Below are positions 1-8,882 of a DNA stretch of 64,000 bases, piece after piece (the stretch's first letter is position 1; every line of letters starts with the position of its first letter). Position numbers and translations under genes: made by a program. The stretch spans positions 1-64,000 of the forward strand of contig NZ_JFHC01000032.1 in NCBI RefSeq assembly GCF_000698595.1. Direction: 5' to 3'. The notes below the pieces were generated by a model that saw only the letters and a program-made list of their open reading frames with translations, did no database searches and was not told the DNA's origin. The stretch comes from Caballeronia glathei. GTDB lineage: Bacteria; Pseudomonadota; Gammaproteobacteria; Burkholderiales; Burkholderiaceae.

Positions 1-32
1 ATCCGAACATGTGAGCGGAAGAACGCCCATGT

Positions 33-67
33 AAAAAAGGCGTCGGCCCACAGCCGACGCCTTTTTT
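33..67. terminator. Bidirectional rho-independent terminator after aroC
   Basis: A 15-bp stem (33-47 with 53-67) around a 5-base loop has an A6 run on the left and a T6 run on the right, so it can stop transcription in both directions. It lies just past the aroC stop codon on the minus strand. Bases 1-32 may be the tail of a plus-strand gene that begins outside the window. Confidence 0.85.
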
Positions 68-95
68 CATTCCACCGCCAGAGCGCGTTCGACGC

Positions 96-1196
96 TCACG
101 GCACGTGCGGCGCGATCTTCGGCGTGTTCACCGACACGTCGCCGCATTGCGCGCGATGGCGCAGCGCATGATCGATCAGCACGAGCGCGAGGAGCGCTTC
201 TGCGATCGGCGTCGCCCGAATGCCGACGCACGGGTCATGGCGCCCGAACGTCTCGACGACGGCGGGGTTCCCCGCCTTGTCGATGGAATGCCGCGGCGTG
301 CGGATGCTCGACGTCGGCTTGATCGCGATCGACACCGTAATGTCCTGTCCGCTCGAAATGCCGCCGAGCACGCCGCCCGCGTTGTTCGCCGCGAAACCAT
401 CGGGCGTCATTTCGTCGCCGTGAACCGAGCCGCGCTGCGCCACGCTCGCGAATCCCGCGCCGATTTCGACGCCCTTCACCGCGTTGATGCCCATCATCGC
501 CTTCGCGATGTCGGCGTCGAGCCTGTCGTAGAGCGGCTCGCCCAGTCCGACCGGCACACCGGTCGCGATCACGCTGATGCGCGCGCCGATCGAGTCGCCG
601 TCCTTTCGCAGCGCGTCCATATACGCTTCCAGTTGCGGCACGACGTCCGCGTTCGGCGCGAAAAACGGATTCTGATGCACGTCATCCCACGACACGAACG
701 GCACCTCGATCTCGCCGATCGCGCTCATGTAGCCACGCGTCTCGATGCCCATGCGCTCGCGCAGCCACTTCTTCGCGACCGCACCCGCCGCGACGGTCGG
801 CGCGGTCAGCCGCGCGGACGACCGGCCGCCGCCGCGATAGTCGCGGATGCCGAATTTCTGCCAGTACGTGTAGTCGGCGTGGCCGGGACGGAACGTCTCG
901 ACGATATTGCCGTAATCCTTGCTGCGCTGATCCGTGTTGCGGATCAGAAGCGCGATCGGCGTGCCCGTCGTCCTGCCTTCGAACACGCCCGACAGGATCT
1001 CGACCTGGTCGGCCTCCTGGCGCTGCGTGACGTGCCGCGACGTGCCGGGGCGGCGGCGATCGAGCTCGACCTGGATGTCGGCTTCGGTGAGCGCCATGCC
1101 GGGCGGGCAACCGTCGATCACGCAGCCGATCGCGGGCCCATGCGACTCGCCGAAGTTCGTGACGGTGAAAAGCGTGCCTAACGTGTTGCCGGACAT
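96..1196 (-). CDS. aroC: Chorismate synthase
   Basis: Converts 5-enolpyruvylshikimate-3-phosphate to chorismate, the last common step of aromatic amino acid and folate synthesis, using reduced FMN in the cytoplasm. The 366-residue protein has the family start MSGNTLGTLF, the GESHG motif at residues 16-20, the GGGRSSAR motif near residue 130 and a C-terminal RHDPC motif, all at full family length. The ATG at 1196 is the usual start. It lies 109 bases downstream of the MFS/acyltransferase gene on the same strand and is followed by a strong terminator, so the two may be co-transcribed. Confidence 0.97.
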   Translation of the reverse strand: MSGNTLGTLFTVTNFGESHGPAIGCVIDGCPPGMALTEADIQVELDRRRPGTSRHVTQRQEADQVEILSGVFEGRTTGTPIALLIRNTDQRSKDYGNIVETFRPGHADYTYWQKFGIRDYRGGGRSSARLTAPTVAAGAVAKKWLRERMGIETRGYMSAIGEIEVPFVSWDDVHQNPFFAPNADVVPQLEAYMDALRKDGDSIGARISVIATGVPVGLGEPLYDRLDADIAKAMMGINAVKGVEIGAGFASVAQRGSVHGDEMTPDGFAANNAGGVLGGISSGQDITVSIAIKPTSSIRTPRHSIDKAGNPAVVETFGRHDPCVGIRATPIAEALLALVLIDHALRHRAQCGDVSVNTPKIAPHVP

Positions 1197-1305
1197 GTGC
1201 GTCGCCCTGGAAAGTTGAATCGGGGAAACCGATATTATGCCAGCGGCCGCCCGAGCGAGCCGCGCGTGCCGGAGGCCGCGCCGCCGCGCCCCTGCTTGCG
1301 CGCCC

Positions 1306-3246
1306 TTATTTGCGCACGCCCCGCAGCGCGCTCACCACCCGCTGCAGGTGCTCGGGGGTCGCGTCGGCGGGATCGAGCGGCTCGCCGACCGTGAGCGTCA
1401 GCCGGCTCATCACGCCGCGCCGGATCGGGCGCGGCACGCGCCCGCCCTCGTCGCGTGAAAACACGCTGCCCCACAGCCCGCCGAGCGCCATCGGCACGAC
1501 GGGCGCCGCACGCCGCAACAGAATTTCCGAGACGCCGCGCCTGAACTGATTGATCTCGCCTGTGCGCGTAAGCTTGCCCTCCGGGAAAATGCAGATCAGT
1601 TCGCCGGCTTCGAGCGCGCGGCCGCAGGCGTCGTAGGCGCGTTCGAGCAGCGCGGCGTCTTCGTGCGCGGGCGCGATCGGAATGGCCTTCACATGGCGAA
1701 ACAGCCAGCCGATGAAACGCGCATGAAAGATCTCGTGATCCATCACGAAGCGGATCGGGCGCGGGCTTTCGCCCATGATGACGATCGCGTCGACGAAACT
1801 CACATGGTTGCACACGAGCACCGCGCCGCCGCGCCGCGGAATGCGCTCGGCGTTGACGAGCCGGATGCGGTAGAACGTGTGCACGAGGAGCCACGCCAGA
1901 AACCGCAGCAGGAACTCGGGCACGAGCGAGTAGATGTAGGCGGCCACGACGACGTTCAGCAGCGCGGTGACAAGGAAGATCCCCGGAATGCCGACGCCGA
2001 GCGACGTCAGCCCGAGCGCCATCAGCGACGACACGATCATGAAGAACGAGTTGAGGATATTGTTCGCGGCGATGATGCGCGCACGGTGCGTCGGCTGGCT
2101 GCGGCTCTGGATCAGCGCGTAGAGCGGCACGCTGTAGAACCCGCCGAACATCGCGAGCAGGAACAGGTCCGCGAGAATGCGCCAGTGCGAGGCGACCGCC
2201 AGGAACTCGCCGACATCGAGCAGATGCCCGGCGGGCGGGATGCGATGGCTCGCGAAGAAGAGGTCGATCGCGAACACGCTGATACCGATCGAGCCGAGCG
2301 GCACGAGCCCGATCTCGACGCGCCGCTTCGACAGCTTCTCGCACAGGAGCGACCCGGTGCCGATGCCGATCGAAAACGTCGCGAGCAGGATGGTGACCAC
2401 GTCCGGGTTCGCCGACAGCACGTCCTTCGCGAAATTGAAGAACGATGTGAGAAAGGTCGCGCCGACGAACCACAGCCACGAAATGCCCAGCAGGCTCAGG
2501 AACACGGTGCGGTCTTCCCTCGCGAGGGCGAGATTGCGCCAGGTTTCGCTAAACGGATTCCAGTTGATGCGCAGGTCCGGCTGCGGCGCTTCCGACTTCG
2601 GCACGAAGCCCGACACCGCCCGCCCGATCAGCGCGAACGCGAGGCACGCCGCCGCGAGCAGCGTCGCGCCGTGCGCGGCGAGCCCCGCCGCCGCCCCGCC
2701 GACGATCGTCCCGACCAGGATCGCGACGAACGTGCCCATCTCGACGAGCCCGTTGCCGCCCACCAGTTCCGACGACTTCAGGTGCTGCGGAAGATACGCG
2801 TACTTGACGGGCCCGAACACCGTCGAATGCACGCCCATCAGGAAGGTGCAGACATAGAGCAGCGGCGCGCTGTGCAGCATGAACCCCGCGCCGCCGACGA
2901 GCATCACCGCGATCTCGAATGTCTTGACGAGGCGCGTGAGCGTCGCCTTGTCGTATTTGTCCGCAATCTGGCCGGAAGTCGCGGAAAAGAGCACGAACGG
3001 CAGGATGAAGATCGCGGAAATGAGGAAGGCGGCGGTGTTCGGATCGACGCCGGAAAAGCGCGCGGCCTGGAACGTCACGAGCGACGAGAAGCCGACCTTG
3101 AACACGTTGTCGTTCATCGCGCCGAGAAACTGCGTCCAGAAGAACGGTGCGAAGCGGCGTTCGCGCAGCAGGCGAAACTGGCTGTCGCCGTCGTCGCCCG
3201 CGCGGCGGGACGCCTCGCGCGAAGCGGGAAGCGGGTGCTCACTCAT
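1306..3246 (-). CDS. MFS transporter fused to a PlsC-type acyltransferase (LplT-Aas-like)
   Basis: A 646-residue fusion. About residues 20-410 form a hydrophobic major facilitator domain. The C-terminal 210 residues carry glycerolipid acyltransferase motifs: NHVSFVD, the HX4D-like catalytic box, and FPEGKLTRTG. By analogy with the separate LplT (lysophospholipid flippase) and Aas (2-acyl-GPE acyltransferase) of enterobacteria, it may flip lysophospholipids inward and re-acylate them. That function is inferred, not shown. The ATG at 3246 (MSEHPLP) was preferred to the longer open frame because the extra 33 residues look like upstream untranslated sequence. Confidence 0.85.
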   Translation of the reverse strand: MSEHPLPASREASRRAGDDGDSQFRLLRERRFAPFFWTQFLGAMNDNVFKVGFSSLVTFQAARFSGVDPNTAAFLISAIFILPFVLFSATSGQIADKYDKATLTRLVKTFEIAVMLVGGAGFMLHSAPLLYVCTFLMGVHSTVFGPVKYAYLPQHLKSSELVGGNGLVEMGTFVAILVGTIVGGAAAGLAAHGATLLAAACLAFALIGRAVSGFVPKSEAPQPDLRINWNPFSETWRNLALAREDRTVFLSLLGISWLWFVGATFLTSFFNFAKDVLSANPDVVTILLATFSIGIGTGSLLCEKLSKRRVEIGLVPLGSIGISVFAIDLFFASHRIPPAGHLLDVGEFLAVASHWRILADLFLLAMFGGFYSVPLYALIQSRSQPTHRARIIAANNILNSFFMIVSSLMALGLTSLGVGIPGIFLVTALLNVVVAAYIYSLVPEFLLRFLAWLLVHTFYRIRLVNAERIPRRGGAVLVCNHVSFVDAIVIMGESPRPIRFVMDHEIFHARFIGWLFRHVKAIPIAPAHEDAALLERAYDACGRALEAGELICIFPEGKLTRTGEINQFRRGVSEILLRRAAPVVPMALGGLWGSVFSRDEGGRVPRPIRRGVMSRLTLTVGEPLDPADATPEHLQRVVSALRGVRK

Positions 3247-3356
3247 GGATTGTTGAATGTGTTGGCTGAGGGGGTCGAAGCTGGCGCCGCCAGTGTGCGG
3301 CAAACCCGGAAAAACCGCTGGTACGGCGACGCGGCGAGCGCGCACCGCGCCGGACG

Positions 3357-3387
3357 AAAAAAAGGCGCGCCGAGCGCAGCGCGCCTT
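3357..3387 (-). terminator. Rho-independent terminator after the CBS-domain gene
   Basis: Read on the minus strand, a GC-only 7-bp stem (3364-3370 with 3379-3385), extended by A-T pairs, is followed by seven T residues (3357-3363 on the plus strand are A). It sits between the CBS gene stop and the MFS/acyltransferase start, so these two genes are probably separate transcripts. Confidence 0.75.
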
Positions 3388-3468
3388 CTATTGCCGATGT
3401 CCTGCTGTGCCGGGTGATGCGTACGTCTCGACGAGGATGAGGATCAACGCACTGAAAGCACTGAAAGA

Positions 3469-3921
3469 TCAGCGCGCTTCTTCCTGCTGCTCCGGCCAGT
3501 CGCGGATATAGGCCTTCAGCATGCGGTTTTCGAAGCTCTGCTCCTCGACCACGGCGCGCGCCACGTCGTAGAACGAGATCACGCCCATCAGCGCGCGGTT
3601 TTCCATCACCGGCAGATAGCGCACGTGATGCTCGAGCATCATGCGGCGCACCTCGTTCACGTCCGTTTCCGGCGTGCAGGTGAGCGGATGGTCGTCCATG
3701 ACCTTGCGGATGGCCGTGGTGCCGACGCTGCCGCCGTTGTCGCGCAAGGTCAGGATGATCTCGCGGAACGTGAGCATGCCGACGAGGTCGCCGTACTCCA
3801 TGACGACGAGCGAGCCGATGTCGTGCAATGCCATCGTATTGATTGCATCGTGCAGCGGCGTATCGGGTGTTACGGTAAAGAGCGCGTTGCCCTTCACCTT
3901 GAGAATGTCGCTGACTCGCAT
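3469..3921 (-). CDS. Tandem CBS-domain protein
   Basis: A 150-residue cytoplasmic protein made only of two CBS motifs (about residues 8-60 and 75-130). Such stand-alone Bateman modules usually bind adenosine nucleotides and regulate partner proteins, and no partner is evident here. The start at 3921 (MRVSDILKVKG) has a good ribosome binding site (GAGGAGAC) six bases upstream. A much longer frame continues through the divergent metY gene and is an artefact. Transcription is divergent from metY and ends at the hairpin around 3364-3385. Confidence 0.88.
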   Translation of the reverse strand: MRVSDILKVKGNALFTVTPDTPLHDAINTMALHDIGSLVVMEYGDLVGMLTFREIILTLRDNGGSVGTTAIRKVMDDHPLTCTPETDVNEVRRMMLEHHVRYLPVMENRALMGVISFYDVARAVVEEQSFENRMLKAYIRDWPEQQEEAR

Positions 3922-4055
3922 GATTGTCTCCTCGCGAAAAGCCGAATCTTGGGTCGATCCTAGCGGAAAGACCGTTAAAAGGAAAGCGCGGCGGGGCCTT
4001 CTCCGATTGCCCGCGCGGCCCGTCAGACAAGCTTTTCGCGCTTTCGCCCGGGTTC

Positions 4056-4081
4056 GCGCCCTAGGTCTGCGCCCTAGGTCC
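4056..4081 (+). repeat. Two tandem 13-bp repeats in the metY leader region
   Basis: Two adjacent copies of GCGCCCTAGGTCY (4056-4068 and 4069-4081) differ only at the last base. Each carries a CTAG tetramer. They lie in the 234-base gap between the CBS gene and metY, 75-100 bases before the metY start. Confidence 0.7.
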
Positions 4082-4155
4082 GCGCGACCCGCCCCGATGT
4101 TACGATAATTGACCTTCGACCCTTGCCGGCCGCCCCGCGCGGCCCGCCGCCCACG

Positions 4156-5475
4156 ATGCCCGCCAACCGTTTCGACACCCTCGTGCTGCACGCGGGCGCC
4201 GCCCCCGACCCGGCCACGGGCGCCCGGGCGACGCCGATCTACCAGACGACGTCGTTCTCCTTTCGCGACACCGACCACGCCGCCGCCCTCTTCAACATGG
4301 AGCGCTCGGGGCACGTCTACTCGCGCATCTCGAACCCGACCGTCGCAGTGTTCGAGGAACGGGTCGCCGCGCTCGAGGGCGGCGTCGGCGCGATCGGCAC
4401 GGCAAGCGGCCAGGCAGCGCTGCACCTCGCGATCGCGACGCTGATGGGCGCGGGCTCTCACATCGTGGCATCGAGCGCGCTCTACGGCGGCTCCCACAAT
4501 CTGCTGCATTACACGCTGCGGCGCTTCGGCATCGAAACGACGTTCGTCGCGCCGCACGATCTCGACGCCTGGCGCGCCGCCGCGCGGCCGAATACGCGGC
4601 TGTTCTTCGGCGAGACGCTCGGCAATCCGGGGCTCGACGTGCTCGATATCGCGGGCGTCGCCGAGATCGCGCATGCGAACCAGGTGCCGCTCCTCGTCGA
4701 TTCGACGTTCACGACGCCCTATCTGCTGCGGCCGTTCGAGCACGGCGCCGACCTCGTCTATCACTCCGCGACCAAGTTCCTGGGCGGCCACGGCACGACG
4801 ATCGGCGGCGTGCTGGTCGACGGCGGCACGTTCGACTTCACCGCCACCGATCGCTTTCCCGAATTCACCGAACCCTACGACGGCTTTCACGGCATGGTGT
4901 TCGCCGAAGAGAGCACGGTCGCGCCGTTCCTGCTGCGCGCGCGCCGCGAGGGCCTGCGCGACTTCGGCGCGTGCCTGCATCCGCAGGCGGCGTGGCAACT
5001 GCTGCAGGGCATCGAGACGCTGCCGCTGCGCATGGACCGCCATGTCGCCAATACGCGCAAGGTGGTCGAGTTCCTGCTCGCGCATTCGGCGGTCGAGGCG
5101 GTGGCGTACCCCGAGCTGCCGACGCACCGCGATCACGCGCTCGCCGGGCGCCTCCTGCCGCGCGGCGCGGGCGCCGTGTTCAGCTTCGACCTGCGCGGCG
5201 ACGTCGCCGCCGCACGCCGCTTCATCGAGACGCTCAGCCTCTTTTCGCATCTCGCGAACGTCGGCGATGCCCGCTCGCTCGTGATCCACCCGGCGTCCAC
5301 GACGCATTTCCGCATGGACGCCGCCGCCCTCGCCGCGGCGGGCATCTCGCCGGGCCGCATTCGCCTCTCGATCGGCCTCGAAGACCCGGACGACCTGATC
5401 GACGACCTGAAGCGCGGCCTCAAGGCGGCGCAAAAGGGCGATTCCGCCGCGCCCTCGCCCTGGAGCCGCGCATGA
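4156..5475 (+). CDS. metY: O-acetylhomoserine sulfhydrylase family PLP enzyme
   Basis: A 439-residue member of the Cys/Met-metabolism PLP family, most like O-acetyl(succinyl)homoserine sulfhydrylase, which makes homocysteine from activated homoserine and sulfide. The PLP lysine is in SATKFLGGHG (Lys207). The N-terminal TPIYQTTSF and the SRISNPT motif near residue 57 also fit the family. Cystathionine gamma-synthase is the main alternative. The ATG at 4156 begins MPANRFDTLVLHAG, the usual family start. The upstream ribosome binding site is poor. The stop overlaps the next gene's start by four bases (ATGA), so the hydrolase is probably translationally coupled. Confidence 0.88.
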   Translation: MPANRFDTLVLHAGAAPDPATGARATPIYQTTSFSFRDTDHAAALFNMERSGHVYSRISNPTVAVFEERVAALEGGVGAIGTASGQAALHLAIATLMGAGSHIVASSALYGGSHNLLHYTLRRFGIETTFVAPHDLDAWRAAARPNTRLFFGETLGNPGLDVLDIAGVAEIAHANQVPLLVDSTFTTPYLLRPFEHGADLVYHSATKFLGGHGTTIGGVLVDGGTFDFTATDRFPEFTEPYDGFHGMVFAEESTVAPFLLRARREGLRDFGACLHPQAAWQLLQGIETLPLRMDRHVANTRKVVEFLLAHSAVEAVAYPELPTHRDHALAGRLLPRGAGAVFSFDLRGDVAAARRFIETLSLFSHLANVGDARSLVIHPASTTHFRMDAAALAAAGISPGRIRLSIGLEDPDDLIDDLKRGLKAAQKGDSAAPSPWSRA

Positions 5476-6305
5476 TCCTCGACGTCCACGGCAAGGCGGC
5501 CTACGCCTACACCGGCGGCAAGGCATTCGACGCCAGCCGTCCGGCGGCGGTATTCATCCACGGCGCCGAGCACGACCACAGCGTGTGGGCGCTGCAGACG
5601 CGCTACTTCGCGCATCACGGATTCGGCGTGCTCGCGCTCGATCTGCCCGGCCACGGCCGCAGCGACGGTCCCGCGCTGCGCGACGTCGCGTCGCTCGCCG
5701 ACTGGGTGATCGCCGCGCTAGACGCCGCCGGGGCCCGTGAGGCGCTCGTGATCGGCCACAGCATGGGCTCGCTCATCGCGATGGATGCCGCCGCCCGCCA
5801 TCCGGCGCGCGTCTCGAAACTCGCGCTCGTCGCCACCGCCGTGCCGATGGCCGTCTCCGACGCGCTGCTCGACGCCGCCCGCGAGCACGAGCCGCAGGCC
5901 ATCGACATGGTCAACCAGTGGTCGCATTCGACGATTGCCGCCAAGCCCTCCAGCCCCGCGCCCGGCTTCTGGCTGCACGGCATGAACCAGCGCCTGATGG
6001 AGCGCGTCTCGGCGCGCGGCGAGGGCCAGCTCTTCCATACCGATTTCACCGCGTGCAACGCCTACGCCGACGGCCTCGAACGCGCGGCGGCCGTGCGCTG
6101 TCCGGTGCTCGTGCTCTGCGGCCGGCGCGACCTCATGACGCCGCCAAAAGCCGCGCGCGCCGTCGCGATCGCGATGTCGAAAGCCGGGGTTCAGGTCGAT
6201 ACCGTCTCGCTCGACGCCGGCCACGCGCTGATGGCCGAGCAGCCCGACGCGACGCTCGACGCGCTGTTCGGCTTCGCCACACGCCAGGAACACGCTCGAG
6301 AATAA
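5472..6305 (+). CDS. Alpha/beta hydrolase
   Basis: A 277-residue alpha/beta-hydrolase with an oxyanion HG pair (residues 30-31), the nucleophile elbow GHSMGS (Ser97), an acid residue in the CGRRDL segment and a catalytic histidine in DAGHAL near the C terminus. The full triad is present, so it is likely an active esterase or related hydrolase, but the substrate cannot be read from the sequence. Its ATG overlaps the metY stop, which suggests a role near homocysteine/methionine synthesis. It is not a MetX homoserine acetyltransferase by length or motif. Confidence 0.85.
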   Translation: MILDVHGKAAYAYTGGKAFDASRPAAVFIHGAEHDHSVWALQTRYFAHHGFGVLALDLPGHGRSDGPALRDVASLADWVIAALDAAGAREALVIGHSMGSLIAMDAAARHPARVSKLALVATAVPMAVSDALLDAAREHEPQAIDMVNQWSHSTIAAKPSSPAPGFWLHGMNQRLMERVSARGEGQLFHTDFTACNAYADGLERAAAVRCPVLVLCGRRDLMTPPKAARAVAIAMSKAGVQVDTVSLDAGHALMAEQPDATLDALFGFATRQEHARE

Positions 6306-6418
6306 GCGGCCGGAAAGCGCTTCGCCATCGGCCGAACGGCCAGGTTGCGCCGCGCCGCCCTTCGGTCGCACAATGGATCGTGCCTGCTTGCCGGGCATCG
6401 ATCGAAAGGGAGGCAGCC

Positions 6419-6739
6419 ATGGCTCATACGGCACACAGCGACCACTTCACGAATTTCGCCGAGTTCTATCCCTACTATCTGGAAGAGCATCGCAATCTCG
6501 TGTCGCGCAGACTGCACTTCATCGGCTCGCTCGGCGTGATCGGCTGCCTCGCCATGGCGCTCGCCACGGGCGACTGGCTCTGGCTGCCCGCGGCCGTCGT
6601 GTGCGGCTACGGGTTCGCGTGGATCGGGCACTTCTTCTTCGAAAAGAACCGCCCCGCCACGTTCCGTCATCCGGTCTACAGCCTGATGGGCGACTGGGTG
6701 ATGTTCAAGGACATCTGCGTCGGGAAGATTTCGCTTTAG
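6419..6739 (+). CDS. DUF962 / Mpo1-like small membrane protein
   Basis: A 106-residue protein with two or three hydrophobic segments (about residues 33-48 and 52-70) and conserved family features: an N-terminal FYPYYLEEH, RRLHFIGS, and a C-terminal SLMGDWVMF. The yeast relative Mpo1 is a dioxygenase acting in fatty acid alpha-oxidation. Bacterial members are mostly uncharacterised. The start at 6419 follows a clear AGGGAGG ribosome binding site. It lies 113 bases after the hydrolase and may share its transcript. Confidence 0.85.
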   Translation: MAHTAHSDHFTNFAEFYPYYLEEHRNLVSRRLHFIGSLGVIGCLAMALATGDWLWLPAAVVCGYGFAWIGHFFFEKNRPATFRHPVYSLMGDWVMFKDICVGKISL

Positions 6740-6778
6740 GGCGCGGCCCGGGCGGTGCGTCCCGCGTGCGTTTTGCCG

Positions 6779-6822
6779 ACCTTTTGCGTGCCTTTTACGT
6801 ACCTTTTGCGTACCTTTCGCTT
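6779..6822. repeat. Four tandem 11-bp repeats
   Basis: Four head-to-tail units of ACCTTTTGCGT: units 1 and 3 are identical, unit 2 differs at two positions and unit 4 at two. They fill the short convergent gap between the DUF962 gene and the YihY-type gene. Confidence 0.85.
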
Positions 6823-6843
6823 GCCGCGCGGCCGCTCATGACT

Positions 6844-8160
6844 TCACGCGCCGAGTCCGGCCGATGAGGCGTCGGGCATGCGCGACGGGTCCCGAAGACG
6901 CGCGTTCGTGAGCGCAGAGGTGCGCGCCGCGATCAGCGACCCGAGCGTGATGTCGAGCTTCTCGTTCTCGAGCGCGCTCATCAGCGCGGCCCGGTCGACC
7001 TGCGTGGCGTCGAGCCGCAACTGATAATCGAGCTCCTCGCGGTCGATCACGAAGAGGTCGAACAGCATCGTCACGGTAATCTGGCTCGGGTTCGCGATCA
7101 GCACGTAGCGCGGCGCGTGCGCGTCTTCCAGCCGCCCCACCCAGCCCTCTGCCTCCACGCGCGCGAGAAGCCGCGTCGACGTGTCCATATCGCAGCGCAG
7201 CATTTTTGCGAGCTGCAGCGCCGTGTAGCCGGGCTTTCCCTCTTCGCGCGTTTCGACGAGCCTCGCCAGCAGTTCCAGCGTGTCGAGCAGATCGCTGCCG
7301 GGAAAATCGCGCCGATGAAACTGGCCGATGCGGATCGCAGGCAGCGCCGACGTCACCATCGCGCCGATCAGCGCGATCATCCAGCACAGATACACCCACA
7401 GCAGGAACACCGGCAGCGCCGCAAACGCGCCGTAGACGGCCGTGTAGGTCGGAATCCGCCGCACGTAGGAGCCGAAGCCGCGCTTGCCCAGTTCGAACGC
7501 GACCGCCGCGATCAGGCCGCCGATCGCGGCGTCGCGCCATTCCACCTTGCAGTTCGGCATGTACACATAGAGCATCGTGAACGCAAGCACGGTGAGCGGC
7601 AGCGAAACGCCCGTGAGCGCCCATTCGACGATCGGCGGCAGCAGGTTGTGGGAGCCCGCGAACGCGATCGACTGCGCGAACAGGTACGACGAGATAGACA
7701 GGCTCACGCCGAAGAAAATCGGCCCGAGCGTGATGATCGCCCAGTACACGAGCACGCGCTGCGCGAACGGCCGCGCCTTGCGCACCCGCCAGATCACGTT
7801 GAACGCGGACTCCACGGTCATCATCGTCATCACGGCGGTCACGAACAGGATGATCATGCCCGCCGTGGTCAGCCCCTTCGCCTTCGACGCGAACTGGTTC
7901 AGGTACTTGAAGATCTGGCTGTTGATCTGCGAGGGCATCAGATGCACGGCCAGAAAGTCCTGCAGCGACGACTGGAACGAACTGAAGATCGGGAACGCGG
8001 TGAAGAGCGCGAACGCGACGGTCGCGAGCGGGACGAGCGAGAGCACGCTCGTGAACGTGAGGCTGCCGGCGACCTGGGCGACGCGATCCTCGCCGAGGCG
8101 CCTCGCGACGAAGCTCGCGAGGCGCCTGACGGTGGCGAGATCGATGGAAGGCTTCCGCAA
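6844..8160 (-). CDS. YihY/BrkB-family inner-membrane protein with C-terminal helix-turn-helix-like tail
   Basis: A 438-residue protein. Residues from about 35 to 285 hold roughly six transmembrane helices of the YihY/UPF0761 family, once misnamed RNase BN. The last 150 residues are soluble. They contain a segment like a winged helix (YTALQLAKMLRCDMDTSTRL, then a GWVGRLED turn) that the shorter E. coli YihY lacks. No function is established. The start MRKPSIDL fits the family. It is transcribed toward the DUF962 gene. Confidence 0.88.
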   Translation of the reverse strand: MRKPSIDLATVRRLASFVARRLGEDRVAQVAGSLTFTSVLSLVPLATVAFALFTAFPIFSSFQSSLQDFLAVHLMPSQINSQIFKYLNQFASKAKGLTTAGMIILFVTAVMTMMTVESAFNVIWRVRKARPFAQRVLVYWAIITLGPIFFGVSLSISSYLFAQSIAFAGSHNLLPPIVEWALTGVSLPLTVLAFTMLYVYMPNCKVEWRDAAIGGLIAAVAFELGKRGFGSYVRRIPTYTAVYGAFAALPVFLLWVYLCWMIALIGAMVTSALPAIRIGQFHRRDFPGSDLLDTLELLARLVETREEGKPGYTALQLAKMLRCDMDTSTRLLARVEAEGWVGRLEDAHAPRYVLIANPSQITVTMLFDLFVIDREELDYQLRLDATQVDRAALMSALENEKLDITLGSLIAARTSALTNARLRDPSRMPDASSAGLGA

Positions 8161-8243
8161 AAACGATTCTCCTCAAACGTGGCTTCTCGCGGCGAGCATG
8201 ATCGCCGAAATCCCCCGAACGCCACGAACGTGAACCCTATCCC

Positions 8244-8249
8244 TATAAT
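8244..8249 (+). promoter_or_regulatory. Probable -10 box of wrbA
   Basis: A perfect TATAAT lies 22 bases upstream of the wrbA start, in the divergent gap with the YihY-type gene. No good -35 hexamer is visible at 16-18 bases, so an activator may be needed. Confidence 0.4.
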
Positions 8250-8270
8250 ACCCGTTCACTAAAAAGGCTT

Positions 8271-8882
8271 ATGAACGACATTCTTGTGCTCTATTACAGC
8301 CGGCACGGCGCAACGCGCGAACTCGCCCTGGCGATCGCGCAGGGCATCGACAGCGTGCCCGGCATGCAGGCGCGCGTGCGCACGGTCCCGCCCGTGTCGG
8401 CCGTCTGCGAGGCGACCCAGCCCGACATTCCCGCCGACGGCCCGCCCTACGCCGAAGTGCGCGATCTCGAGGAATGCGCGGGACTCGCGCTCGGCTCGCC
8501 CACACGCTTCGGCAACATGGCGGCGCCGCTCAAATATTTCCTCGACGGCACGACACCCCAGTGGCTCTCCGGCGCGCTCGCGGGCAAGCCGGCGTGCGTG
8601 TTCACGTCGACGGGGAGCCTGCACGGCGGGCAGGAGACCACCCTGCTCTCGATGATGCTGCCGCTTTTGCATCACGGCATGATGATCCTCGGCATCCCGT
8701 ACACCGAGACAAAGCTCACCACGACCCAGACCGGCGGCACGCCCTACGGCGCCTCGCACTACGCGCGCGCGAGCAACGAGGACGGCAACGGCCACGGCAT
8801 CTCCGCCGACGAAAAGGCGCTCGCGGTGGTGCTCGGCGCGCGCCTTGCACGCGCCGCTTCGCAACTCGTGCGCGGCGCATGA
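8271..8882 (+). CDS. wrbA: NAD(P)H:quinone oxidoreductase, WrbA type
   Basis: A 203-residue flavodoxin-like FMN protein that reduces quinones by two electrons and limits oxidative stress. It shows the FMN phosphate loop YYSRHGATREL at the N terminus, the GSPTRFGNM loop near residue 77 and STGSLHGGQETT near residue 110, typical of WrbA. An AAGG ribosome binding site precedes the ATG. The stop overlaps the next start as ATGA, so the DUF2069 protein is translationally coupled to it. Confidence 0.95.
   Translation: MNDILVLYYSRHGATRELALAIAQGIDSVPGMQARVRTVPPVSAVCEATQPDIPADGPPYAEVRDLEECAGLALGSPTRFGNMAAPLKYFLDGTTPQWLSGALAGKPACVFTSTGSLHGGQETTLLSMMLPLLHHGMMILGIPYTETKLTTTQTGGTPYGASHYARASNEDGNGHGISADEKALAVVLGARLARAASQLVRGA

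Noticed and set aside
1663..3417. 584-codon plus-strand frame opposite the MFS/acyltransferase gene
   Set aside because: It is highly charged, has no domain and arises from codon bias of the opposite strand.
3922..4155. SAM or other riboswitch ahead of metY
   Set aside because: No recognisable aptamer pattern or terminator/anti-terminator pair. Only the 13-bp repeats were seen.
3922..5526. Possible fusion of the CBS protein to an upstream minus-strand frame across metY
   Set aside because: The frame is an antisense shadow of metY. The CBS family start at 3921 has its own ribosome binding site.
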